Shown: positions 1 through 5,768 of the stretch, piece after piece
How positions within the stretch are numbered: position 1 is the first letter of the stretch
How the letters are laid out: every line of letters begins with the position of its first letter
DNA from: a virus
Reading direction: 5' to 3' (one strand)
DNA length: 24,607 nt
Virus record (IMG/VR): IMGVR_UViG_3300021247_000187
Location: 1-24,607 of that record
Notes under the pieces: generated by a model
Seen by the model: the letters and a program-made list of their open reading frames with translations, nothing else
Database searches by the model: none
What the model was told of the DNA's origin: nothing
Position numbers and translations under genes: made by a program

Positions 1-60
1 GGGCCACGGGGGCACAGGCCCGCTGTACTTGGCGGGGTATTGGTGGACGTAGTCTCGCAT
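1..60 (-). CDS. Unidentified phage protein, N-terminus only (cut by window edge)
   Basis: An ATG at 60-58 on the minus strand opens a frame that stays open to the left edge, giving 20 residues that begin MRDYVHQYPAKYSGP. A perfect AGGAGG lies 8 bases upstream of the ATG, inside the end of the preceding gene, and only three bases separate that gene's stop from this start. This is the layout expected for the next gene of the leftward operon. Too little is present to recognise a family. The Pro-rich, Tyr-containing stretch gives no clue to function. Confidence 0.6.
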   Translation of the reverse strand, partial: MRDYVHQYPAKYSGPVPPWP

Positions 61-63
61 GGC

Positions 64-330
64 TTAGGCCTCCTGCATGGAGGTCTGACTGTTGATGTAC
101 ACAGCCTCGGCCATGATCTCGTCGTACAGCTTGCGCATCGCTTTCAGGCGGTCGTAGTGCGCCTCACGGTCGGCGGTGCAGGCGACGGCGTTGCCGGGGT
201 AGTCCCTGCCGTTCGGCGTGGCCTGCTTGAGCGCCTCGATGGCGTCGTTGATCAAGTCCAGAGCCTTGAGACGCGGCATGAGCAGGTCGTCCTTGCTGCT
301 GCCGTTGATGTTGATCTGGGGCGTAATCAC
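64..330 (-). CDS. Small conserved phage protein of unknown function
   Basis: An 88-residue protein beginning MITPQININGSS from a GTG start. The GTG overlaps the TGA of the upstream gene by four bases (GTGA), which suggests translational coupling and decides the start. It is mostly helical by composition, with the segments LNGSS-type turn, DLINDAIEALKQ, PNGRDYPGN and a C-terminal RLKAMRKLYDEIMAEAVYI helix. The PNGRDYPGN and LYDEIMAEA segments resemble a family of short uncharacterised proteins I associate with phage early regions. No catalytic motif is visible. It lies in a leftward operon of small early-type genes. Confidence 0.8.
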   Translation of the reverse strand: MITPQININGSSKDDLLMPRLKALDLINDAIEALKQATPNGRDYPGNAVACTADREAHYDRLKAMRKLYDEIMAEAVYINSQTSMQEA

Positions 331-594
331 TGAGCTGCCTCCTCGAGATAGTTGGCGCAGTCATCGACTGCGGAGATGAATGTGTCGGCCTCGTCGAGCG
401 CGCTCTGGAGGTTGTCGAGGGCCGTCTGCATGGTCTGGCCGCCGTTCTTGGAGGCTCTCAGGCATGGCGTCGAACGCCTCCTGCTCCTCGCTGAGCACGT
501 TGTCGATGTCGCCGTGCAGCTCGCTGAGCTTGGCGCTCAGCTCCTCGAGCTGGCCCCGGATGCGGGCGATCTCTTTGCGTCGTGTGTTGTTCAT
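327..594 (-). CDS. Small helical phage protein, apparent frameshift near 445-455
   Basis: The ATG at 594 has AGGAG 8 bases upstream and encodes MNNTRRKEIARIRGQLEELS, continuing as an acidic coiled coil to AFDAMPESL. After that the initial frame turns into low-quality Arg/Pro-rich sequence that runs to 361. The +1 frame instead reads a sensible helical tail starting KNGGQTMQTALDNLQSALDE and ending NYLEEAAQ, with a TGA at 329-327 that overlaps the next gene's GTG. Removing one base in the CTCC stretch around 450-453 restores a single ~88-residue protein. The intact coupling to the next gene argues that 327 is the original end. This could be a real indel, a sequencing error or, less likely, programmed frameshifting. 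The 5' leader carries a conserved hairpin. Confidence 0.65.
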
Positions 595-609
595 GTCGTG
601 TGCTCCTGT

Positions 610-654
610 GTTGCTGACATCCCCTCTCTGCCAGAAGCCGAGAGGGGATGCAAC
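610..654 (-). promoter_or_regulatory. Structured 5' leader, copy A (hairpin just upstream of the ribosome site)
   Basis: Read on the minus strand, CATCCCCTCTC (650-640) pairs perfectly over 11 bp with GAGAGGGGATG (628-618) around an 11-nt loop GGCTTCTGGCA. An outer GTTG (654-651) can pair with CAAC (613-610), leaving TCAG bulged. The AGGAG ribosome site of the gene starting at 594 begins two bases after the structure. A second copy with the same layout lies at 1798-1754. It sits 13 bases or more beyond the stop of the sigma-like gene and lacks a U-tract, so it is unlikely to be only a terminator. Confidence 0.6.
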
Positions 655-667
655 CCCCCAGTTGAAA

Positions 668-1246
668 TTATTTTCGGCCTGTGTACGGCGAGACGCCGTT
701 GAGTTTGAAGTCGCGGTCATTGCGGAAGGCTGCGCCTTTCATCTTGCGGATGGCGCGCCTCTCGATCTGGTGTACCCTATTTCTGTGGACCCCCTCCTCC
801 TGCCCGATGTCTTCATACGTCCGCTCCTCCAGCCGTGCAGTGACGATGCGCTTCTCACGATCTCCCAAGATGCCCATGAGATGCTCCAGCTCCCTGCGCT
901 GCCAGACTTGGCGTTCAGCGCTTGAGCTTGCGAGCATGGCCATCGTCGGCTCATCGACGAACGTCTCCATCGAGTTCTTCTCGAGCCGCATCGTGCGCTG
1001 CGCGTCGGTGAACAGGTCGTCTGGATCACAGCGGAGGACAGCCGCGATGCGCTGGGCGGTGTCCGTATAGTCGTCGCGCCGTTCGCTGTAGGCTGGCCGC
1101 TTCATGGCGATGGTTTGAACTACCGATATGTAGGACAGGCCCGCCATGTCGGCGAGTTGCTTGGCGGATGTCACATTGCACTCGCGCATGCGCGAAAGGA
1201 TGCGCGCGTTGCGTACGGTGATCTTGACGGCATAGTCTTGGGTCAT
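668..1246 (-). CDS. Transcriptional regulator: XRE-type HTH fused to sigma-70 region 4
   Basis: A 192-residue protein with two DNA-binding modules. Residues about 12-80 (ARILSRMRECNVTSAKQLAD, GLSYISVVQTIAM, AQRIAAVLRCDPDDLF) read as an XRE/Cro-type HTH domain. Residues about 121-172 (LGDREKRIVTARLEERTYED, then IGQEEGVHRNRVHQIERRAI) match sigma-70 region 4, which contacts the -35 element and the RNA polymerase flap. Region 2, which melts the -10, is absent, so it is not a complete sigma factor. The start is the ATG at 1246 with GGGAGGGA upstream, one base after the previous stop. It may act at phage promoters as a -35-binding activator or repressor (inference). The domain calls are firm; the direction of regulation is unknown. 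Confidence 0.85.
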   Translation of the reverse strand: MTQDYAVKITVRNARILSRMRECNVTSAKQLADMAGLSYISVVQTIAMKRPAYSERRDDYTDTAQRIAAVLRCDPDDLFTDAQRTMRLEKNSMETFVDEPTMAMLASSSAERQVWQRRELEHLMGILGDREKRIVTARLEERTYEDIGQEEGVHRNRVHQIERRAIRKMKGAAFRNDRDFKLNGVSPYTGRK

Positions 1247-1247
1247 G

Positions 1248-1511
1248 TCATCCCTCCCTGACCGCGCGAATGTGGCCGCTGAGGTTCGCTCTCGCGATGG
1301 GCAGGTTGAGGTCGTCCGAGAGGGCGCAGTCGCTCTCCTCGTCGTAGACGGACAGATCGCGAAGGTGGGCTGCGACGGCGATCATGCGCGCCGCGCCTGC
1401 CGTGCCGATGCTGATCTGCTTGTCGCGCCGCCAGACGCTGTACGCGCCGCTCAGCTCGGGACGGATGACGACGTCGAAGCCGTGGAAGGTGTTCGGGTTG
1501 GTTACGGGCAT
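1248..1511 (-). CDS. Hypothetical phage protein
   Basis: An 87-residue protein starting MPVTNPNTFHGFDVVIRPEL from an ATG at 1511 preceded by AGGAGA at good spacing. Its stop lies one base before the start of the XRE/sigma-4 regulator, so the two are almost certainly co-transcribed and coupled. It alternates beta-type segments (FDVVIRP, AYSVWRRDKQISIG) with an Ala-rich helix (AARMIAVAAHLRDL). I recognise no family or catalytic motif. Co-expression with a regulator raises the possibility of a small accessory factor, but nothing in the sequence shows this. Confidence 0.75.
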   Translation of the reverse strand: MPVTNPNTFHGFDVVIRPELSGAYSVWRRDKQISIGTAGAARMIAVAAHLRDLSVYDEESDCALSDDLNLPIARANLSGHIRAVREG

Positions 1512-1537
1512 TGGTACTGTCTCCTGTGGTGGTGGGT

Positions 1538-1553
1538 GGGGGCCGAAGCCCCC
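1538..1553 (-). terminator. GC hairpin with UUCG loop between two leftward genes
   Basis: GGGGGC-TTCG-GCCCCC is a perfect 6-bp stem closed by a UUCG tetraloop, located after the stop at 1560 and before the ribosome site of the gene starting at 1511. No U-tract follows, so it may be a weak terminator or an mRNA-stabilising hairpin. The identical 16 bases recur after the major capsid gene at 12368-12383. Confidence 0.5.
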
Positions 1554-1559
1554 GGTTGG

Positions 1560-1739
1560 TTAGGCGGGCTTGCCGTTGGGGAAACACTTCTCGCAGAACA
1601 TCTCAGGCGATGCTGCGGCGACATGCGCGTCGTCGGCGACGCTCACGCACATGCGGCTGTTGCAGAACGCGCCGCCCTGCGAGTAGCCCTTGTGATAGGT
1701 GCCGACGCGAGAGCGGAGGGTTACGATCTTGAGGGTCAT
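1560..1739 (-). CDS. Cys-containing small protein, possible zinc binder
   Basis: A 59-residue protein beginning MTLKIVTLRSRVGTYHKGYS. The ATG at 1739 is chosen over an in-frame upstream ATG at 1778 because AAGGAGA sits just before it and because the upstream stretch overlaps the conserved leader hairpin. Four cysteines appear as CNSRMC and, near the C-terminus, CEKC, in the arrangement of a small zinc-binding site (inference from spacing only). It is the first gene of the leftward operon, transcribed away from the divergent control region. No specific family is recognised. Confidence 0.75.
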   Translation of the reverse strand: MTLKIVTLRSRVGTYHKGYSQGGAFCNSRMCVSVADDAHVAAASPEMFCEKCFPNGKPA

Positions 1740-1753
1740 GTCGGTGTCTCCTT

Positions 1754-1798
1754 GTTGCTGACAATCACCCTCTGCCACAGGCCAAAAAGGATTGCAAC
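1754..1798 (-). promoter_or_regulatory. Structured 5' leader, copy B
   Basis: On the minus strand CAATCCTTTTT (1794-1784) and GAGGGTGATTG (1772-1762) form an 11-position stem with one mismatch and several G-U pairs around the loop GGCCTGTGGCA. The outer GTTG/CAAC pairing and the bulged TCAG are the same as in copy A at 654-610. Two stem positions differ from copy A by double compensatory changes. The AGGAG of the gene starting at 1739 follows after one base, and both copies have an 8-base gap from AGGAG to ATG. Confidence 0.6.
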
Positions 1799-1816
1799 CC
1801 CCTTATTGAAAAATAG

Positions 1817-1836
1817 TTGTAAAATTTTGCAAGTTG
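1817..1836. promoter_or_regulatory. AT-rich dyad, copy 1 (candidate operator)
   Basis: TTGTAAAATTTTGCAA is an inverted repeat with a single mismatch, followed by GTTG, in a region otherwise very GC-rich. It lies between the leftward operon and the rightward ATPase gene. A second copy at 3144-3163 shares 18 of 20 bases. A dyad this size in a divergent intergenic region is typical of a dimeric repressor site; the protein that binds is not known. Confidence 0.5.
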
Positions 1837-1846
1837 TAGCGGATGG

Positions 1847-1937
1847 GTGGACGGACGTGGGCTTCAGTAGGTTTGCGGGTGTCCGTCTGCGTTCGCCCCT
1901 TGCGGTGGACGGACATTTGCTATAGAGCGTGTCTGTC
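1847..1937. repeat. Cluster of GTCYGTC direct and inverted repeats
   Basis: GTGGACGGAC occurs identically at 1847-1856 and 1905-1914. Its reverse complement core GTCCGTC recurs at 1881-1887, and GTCTGTC at 1931-1937, each preceded by GT (GTGTCYGTC). A further copy, GTCTGTCCAC, lies at 3109-3118 in the next control region. The spacing is 20-30 bases. Such a set upstream of a RepA-like ATPase could be replication iterons or operator half-sites; the sequence does not decide between them. Confidence 0.45.
1900..1926 (+). promoter_or_regulatory. Possible promoter for the ATPase gene
   Basis: TTGCGG (1900-1905) and TATAGA (1921-1926) resemble sigma-70 -35 and -10 boxes, but the 15-base spacer is short. 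The predicted start of transcription would fall between the -10 box and the ribosome site AAGGAG at 1942-1947, and the -35 overlaps a GTGGACGGAC repeat. Confidence 0.35.
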
Positions 1938-1955
1938 TAGCAAGGAGAATTGGAC

Positions 1956-3062
1956 ATGTGGAAAGGTGACAAGGACTGGTCGAACCCCGAGAATGTGCTG
2001 GCGACGGCGCACGAGCGGTATGACATCGTTGAGGGGCTGGTGCCGGATCGCGGCGTGACGTGGCTGTACGGCGCGTCGATGAGTTTCAAGACGTTTGCGG
2101 CGATGTCCATCGCGGTGGCTGCGTCGGATGGTGCTTCGTGGCTCGGGAGGCACACGGAGGACTGCCTCGTGGTGTACGTGGGGGCGGAGGGCGGAATGTC
2201 GCTCCACGCGCGCCGTGCGGGTGCGGAGAGGGCCGCAGGGCGCTTCGGGTCGCTCTGCGTGGCGACGGAGCGGCCCATGCTCGACACACGCCTTGGACAG
2301 ATCAGGCTCAGGGGCATGTTGAAGGGGCTGCTTGGGGACATCTTCGACGACGTGGATTACGAGGATGAGACCGAGAGCGAGGCGTTCGAAGCCGCGTACC
2401 GGACTTACACGCCGGACGTGAAGTTTGCGTACGACGATGTGCAGGCTGTGCTGGTTATCATTGACACGTACTCGCAGACGTCCAGCGGCGACGACAAAGT
2501 CAATGTGGGCGCATACATCAAGGGTTTGCGGGACATGATCGAGGACGCGCACGAGCATTGCGAGCGGCGTTTGGCCTTCATGGTCGTCGATCACGCCACG
2601 AAGACGGGCGGGAGCTACATGGGCAGCGTCGCCAAGCTGAACGACGTGGACAGCCAGATCGAGGTGGTGCGCACTGGGTCGAGCAACATGGCGACGCTGT
2701 ACCACCGGAAGGTCAAGGACGGGATCGAGAGCGAGCCGATCTCGCTTGAGTTGGTGACGCATGTGCTGGATGAGTATCTGGACGCGTACGGCAAGCCGCT
2801 CTCGACGCTGGTGGTGAAGGACGGGTCGAAGGCGGCCAAGATCGCTGAGGTGGCCGATGGCAAGGCTGGGGTCATCCTGACGATCCTCGAGGACGAGGGC
2901 GGGCGGTGCGACGACAGCACGCTGCGGAAGATGTTCGCGGCGCATAAATCGAACGAGGGGATCAAGCCGGAAAGTGTCGCCCGAGCGTACAAGCGCGGTA
3001 AAGAAAATTTGGAGGAGGCGTCGCTCATCGCATCACAGGGAGACACCGTCGTCGTGCTTTAG
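1956..3062 (+). CDS. RepA/RecA-like AAA ATPase (probable replicative helicase or primase-helicase component)
   Basis: A 368-residue protein of the phage RepA-like/AAA_25 type. The Walker A is GASMSFKT (39-46), with Phe in place of the last Gly, a variant I know from this family. Walker B is VLVIID (165-170), followed by an H-containing VVDHATKTGG sensor (about 210-219) like the HHTGK-type motif. An acidic insert spans about 125-160, and a wing-like C-terminal region about 300-355 may bind DNA. ATG 1956 is preferred over TTG 1950 because AAGGAG at 1942-1947 gives a normal 8-base gap. It stands alone between two control regions carrying the same repeats, consistent with a replication role at a nearby origin (inference). 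Confidence 0.85.
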   Translation: MWKGDKDWSNPENVLATAHERYDIVEGLVPDRGVTWLYGASMSFKTFAAMSIAVAASDGASWLGRHTEDCLVVYVGAEGGMSLHARRAGAERAAGRFGSLCVATERPMLDTRLGQIRLRGMLKGLLGDIFDDVDYEDETESEAFEAAYRTYTPDVKFAYDDVQAVLVIIDTYSQTSSGDDKVNVGAYIKGLRDMIEDAHEHCERRLAFMVVDHATKTGGSYMGSVAKLNDVDSQIEVVRTGSSNMATLYHRKVKDGIESEPISLELVTHVLDEYLDAYGKPLSTLVVKDGSKAAKIAEVADGKAGVILTILEDEGGRCDDSTLRKMFAAHKSNEGIKPESVARAYKRGKENLEEASLIASQGDTVVVL

Positions 3063-3078
3063 CCGGACATGGACACGC

Positions 3079-3107
3079 CCACCCCCCTCCCTAAGAGGGG
3101 GGGGTGG
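3079..3107 (+). terminator. GC hairpin after the ATPase gene
   Basis: CCACCCCCCTC pairs with GAGGGGGGGGTGG across a 5-base loop, with two extra G on the right arm. It starts 17 bases after the ATPase stop. There is no U-tract, so termination efficiency is uncertain, but placement and stability fit a terminator separating the ATPase gene from the packaging operon. Confidence 0.5.
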
Positions 3108-3142
3108 TGTCTGTCCACTTGTCCAACGGGTGTCCGAAGCTA

Positions 3143-3163
3143 CTTGTAAAATATTACAAGTTG
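3143..3163. promoter_or_regulatory. AT-rich dyad, copy 2 (candidate operator)
   Basis: CTTGTAA-AATA-TTACAAG (3143-3160) is a perfect 7-bp inverted repeat, followed by TTG. It shares 18 of 20 bases with the dyad at 1817-1836. It lies just upstream of the -35 box of the packaging-operon promoter, a position suited to control of late transcription. Confidence 0.5.
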
Positions 3164-3171
3164 CGCTGGGC

Positions 3172-3200
3172 TTGCTCTTCGAACCAGTTGATCGTATATG
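3172..3200 (+). promoter_or_regulatory. Sigma-70-like promoter for the packaging operon
   Basis: TTGCTC (3172-3177), a 17-base spacer and TATATG (3195-3200) precede the small terminase gene. Transcription would start near 3206, upstream of the ATG at 3246. This also supports that start over the in-frame ATG at 3198, which overlaps the -10 box. Confidence 0.5.
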
Positions 3201-3245
3201 GGTCGCATCACTGGAAGCCCTGTCACGATACGGAGCACGCAGACT

Positions 3246-3683
3246 ATGACCGGACGCCCTAGCACCTACACCGAAGAGATGGGAAACCTCATCTGTGACA
3301 AGCTCACGGAGGGGCTGAGCCTGCGGCGCATCTGCAAGAGCGAGGAGTTCCCGAACGCTTCGACCGTGTACGTGTGGCTGGATCGCTTCCCCGCCTTCGC
3401 CGAGCAGTATGCGCGTGCGCGGGAAGCCGCCACGGAGGACATGCTCGAGGAGATGCTCGAGATCGCGGACGACCCGCTGCTCGAGGCGCAGGACAAGCGT
3501 GTGCGCATCGACACGCGCAAGTGGGCCATGGGCAAGCTCAAGCCGAAGAAGTACGGCGAGAAGCAGATCGTCGATGTCGGCAACAAGGACGGCGAGGCGC
3601 TGAAGGTCGAGGGCAACGTCGATACGGCTGCGCTCGTGAGCAGCCTCGCCGAGGCCCTGCGCACGCAGAAGGCCGACAAGTGA
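3246..3683 (+). CDS. terS: Terminase small subunit, Sf6-like
   Basis: A 145-residue protein beginning MTGRPSTYTEEMGNLICDKL. The GRPSTYTEE opening, the helix-turn-helix segment LSLRRICKSEEFPNASTVYVW and the FAEQYARAREAATEDMLEEM helix, followed by KWAMGKLKPKKYGEK, match the Sf6-type small terminase (DNA-recognition ring that presents packaging sites to the motor). The start at 3246 has GGAG 10 bases upstream; the longer form from 3198 would overlap the likely promoter. It ends in a GTGA overlap with the next gene, and the large terminase follows two genes later. Confidence 0.88.
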   Translation: MTGRPSTYTEEMGNLICDKLTEGLSLRRICKSEEFPNASTVYVWLDRFPAFAEQYARAREAATEDMLEEMLEIADDPLLEAQDKRVRIDTRKWAMGKLKPKKYGEKQIVDVGNKDGEALKVEGNVDTAALVSSLAEALRTQKADK

Positions 3684-4033
3684 TCCGCCGCCGCAAGGAG
3701 GGCGAGCTGGTCAAGCCGGGCCTCAACGTCATGTGGGAGCCGAAGGCGAAGGGCGCGATCCTCGCCCTGCCGTGGTTCAGCCTCTACATCGACTGGAACA
3801 GGCGCACGCGCCGTCTACACTTCGCCGTGCCGCACGGCTTCAACTGGCGCGCACCACTCGGTCCGTGGCGCCGCATCCGCGAGCTGGAGCGCGCCCTCGA
3901 CAGCCTCGAGCGTGAGGTGCTCGCCCTCGAGCACGCCCTCGGCCAGTCGAACGAGCGCTACGACCGCATCCGCGACACCAACGCGCAGCTTCGCGAGACG
4001 CTGACGCTCTATCGGAACGACGCCCGCGCGTGA
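3680..4033 (+). CDS. Hypothetical phage protein with C-terminal coiled coil
   Basis: A 117-residue protein read from a GTG that overlaps the small-terminase stop (GTGA); this choice also removes a long Arg-rich out-of-character N-terminus. Residues about 15-65 contain Trp- and Pro-rich beta-like sequence (WEPKAKGAILALPWFSLYID), and about 70-115 form an Arg/Glu heptad coiled coil (IRELERALDSLEREVLALEH). It also ends in a GTGA overlap. Its place between the terminase subunits suggests a packaging or early head role, but no family is recognised. Confidence 0.75.
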   Translation: MIRRRKEGELVKPGLNVMWEPKAKGAILALPWFSLYIDWNRRTRRLHFAVPHGFNWRAPLGPWRRIRELERALDSLEREVLALEHALGQSNERYDRIRDTNAQLRETLTLYRNDARA

Positions 4034-4287
4034 CAAAGCCTAGCCTCAATGTCGTCGGCGAAATCAAGCCGCCGCAGCACAAAGACCCTGTGCAGATGCT
4101 GCGCAACCTCGCGGACAACATCGAGGCGGGCAAGTACGGCGACGTCGAGACCATCGCAATCGCCATCGCCGCCGATCAGGGCTATGAGATGTTCGGAGGC
4201 GGTCGCAACTCCACGATGGAGGCCTGCGCCTTTCTCTACGGCGCCGCGCACCTTCGCCTCTCTCGCATCCCGTGGAGTGACGTGTGA
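4030..4287 (+). CDS. Small conserved phage protein of unknown function
   Basis: An 85-residue protein, MTKPSLNVVGEIKPPQ onwards, from a GTG overlapping the previous stop and itself overlapping the large-terminase GTG. The segment MLRNLADNIEAGKYGDVETI is reminiscent of a widespread phage small-protein family that starts with a short amphipathic helix and an acidic turn. The C-terminus (ACAFLYGAAHLRLSRIPW) is hydrophobic and helical but too short and charged for a clear membrane segment. Function unknown. Confidence 0.78.
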   Translation: MTKPSLNVVGEIKPPQHKDPVQMLRNLADNIEAGKYGDVETIAIAIAADQGYEMFGGGRNSTMEACAFLYGAAHLRLSRIPWSDV

Positions 4288-5759
4288 CGCTCATCCTCCC
4301 CCGTGCCGAGCCGGAGGTGCTTCTCGCGCAGCTCACGCCCGAGCAGCGCGTCTATCTCGACTGGCAGCGGCGCTGGGCGGCGACCGCGCGCGCCAGCCAG
4401 CTCATCCCCGTCGGCGACTGGACCGAGTGCGGCGTGCTCGCAGGGCGCGGCTTCGGCAAGACACGCGTCGGTGCCGAGTGGATCACGCGCGCCGCGTACG
4501 AAGACCCAAGCGGCTTCGACAGCGCCGTCATCGCGCCGACCTATCAGGACGTGAAGTTCACATGCTTCGAGGGCGAGAGCGGCATCCTGTCCGTCCTGCC
4601 GCCCGAGCTGCTCGTCGAGTACAACAAGTCCGACATGGTCATCAAAATGCGCAACGTCATGGGCGACATCACCACGCTGCGCGGCTTCACGGCTGAGAAG
4701 CCGGAGCGACTGCGCGGGCCGCAGCACTGCCGTGGCTGGTTCGACGAGCTGGCCGCGTGGTCGTACGACGAGGACACATGGGACATGGCCATGTTCGGTC
4801 TGCGTCTCGGCTCCAACCCGCAGGTGCTCTGGACGACGACGCCGAAGCCGAAGGGGATCATCCGCACGCTGACGAAGCCCAAGCAGGGCCGCATCATCGT
4901 GCGCGGCTCGACGTTCGACAACAAGGCGAACCTGCCCGACAGCTTCTTCAAGCAGCTCGAGCAGTACGAGGGCACGACCATCGGTCGGCAGGAGCTGTAC
5001 GGCGAGCTGATCGACCCCGAAGAGGCGGGCATCATCAAGCGGAGCTGGCTCGGCCTGTGGCCCGCCAAGAAGCCGCTGCCGGTCTTCGACTGGATCATCA
5101 TGTCGCTCGACACCGCGTACACCGAGGCGACCCGCGACAAGCGGACGGGCGACGCCGACTTCAGCGCATGCACGGTCTGGGGCGTCTTCCGGTCGAAGGA
5201 CGTCGGGCACGTCCTGCTCCTCGACTGCTGGCAGGAGCAGCTCGGCCTGCCCGACCTGATCACCCGCGTGAAGAAGGAGCTGCGCGTCAGCTACGGCGAC
5301 GATCAGGACGCCGCGCTGATCAAGCCCATGTTCGGCAGCTCGAAGCCGCAGACGTCTGGCCGCAAGCCCGACATCCTGCTGATCGAGGACAAGGGCAGCG
5401 GCATCAGCCTGCGCCAGATGCTCGAGCGCGAGGGGATCGAGGCGTATGCGTACAACCCCGGTCGCGCCGACAAGCTGACGCGGCTGCACGCCGTCAGCCC
5501 TGTTTTCGCGCGGCACCGCGTCTGGCTGCCCGAGAGCGACCGGCACCCCGGCAAGCCGCGCACATGGACCGAGGAGCTGATCAGCCAGCTCTGCTCGTTC
5601 ACGGGCAGCGGCAGCATCAAGCACGACGACTACGTGGACAGCACGACGCAGGCGATGCGGCTGTGCATGGACAAGTCCATGCTCGGCGCGCTGAAGCCCG
5701 AAAAGCGCGAGATGGACAAACCACCGCCCAAAGTGATACAGAACCCGTACGCGGCATAA
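4284..5759 (+). CDS. terL: Terminase large subunit (packaging ATPase and nuclease)
   Basis: A 491-residue protein. The N-terminal ATPase domain has Walker A GRGFGKT (54-60), Walker B GWFDE (D154, E155) and the coupling motif TTTPKPK (184-190). The C-terminal RNase H-like nuclease has acidic residues D276 (IIMSLDTAY), D369 (LLIEDKGSG) and the HDDYVD cluster (447-452). It pumps DNA into the prohead and cuts concatemers, working with the small terminase upstream and the portal downstream. The GTG start is fixed by a GTGA overlap with the preceding gene. Full length for the family; no key residue appears missing. Confidence 0.95.
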   Translation: MTLILPRAEPEVLLAQLTPEQRVYLDWQRRWAATARASQLIPVGDWTECGVLAGRGFGKTRVGAEWITRAAYEDPSGFDSAVIAPTYQDVKFTCFEGESGILSVLPPELLVEYNKSDMVIKMRNVMGDITTLRGFTAEKPERLRGPQHCRGWFDELAAWSYDEDTWDMAMFGLRLGSNPQVLWTTTPKPKGIIRTLTKPKQGRIIVRGSTFDNKANLPDSFFKQLEQYEGTTIGRQELYGELIDPEEAGIIKRSWLGLWPAKKPLPVFDWIIMSLDTAYTEATRDKRTGDADFSACTVWGVFRSKDVGHVLLLDCWQEQLGLPDLITRVKKELRVSYGDDQDAALIKPMFGSSKPQTSGRKPDILLIEDKGSGISLRQMLEREGIEAYAYNPGRADKLTRLHAVSPVFARHRVWLPESDRHPGKPRTWTEELISQLCSFTGSGSIKHDDYVDSTTQAMRLCMDKSMLGALKPEKREMDKPPPKVIQNPYAA

Positions 5760-5768
5760 GGACAGGTC

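Noticed and set aside
618-650. Copy A hairpin as a plain intrinsic terminator of the sigma-like gene
   Set aside because: There is no U-tract, and the same structure lies in the leader at 1754-1798 where no leftward gene precedes it.
3198-3245. Longer start for the small terminase at ATG 3198
   Set aside because: This ATG overlaps the likely -10 box and the added 16 residues do not match the family's usual GRPSTYT opening.
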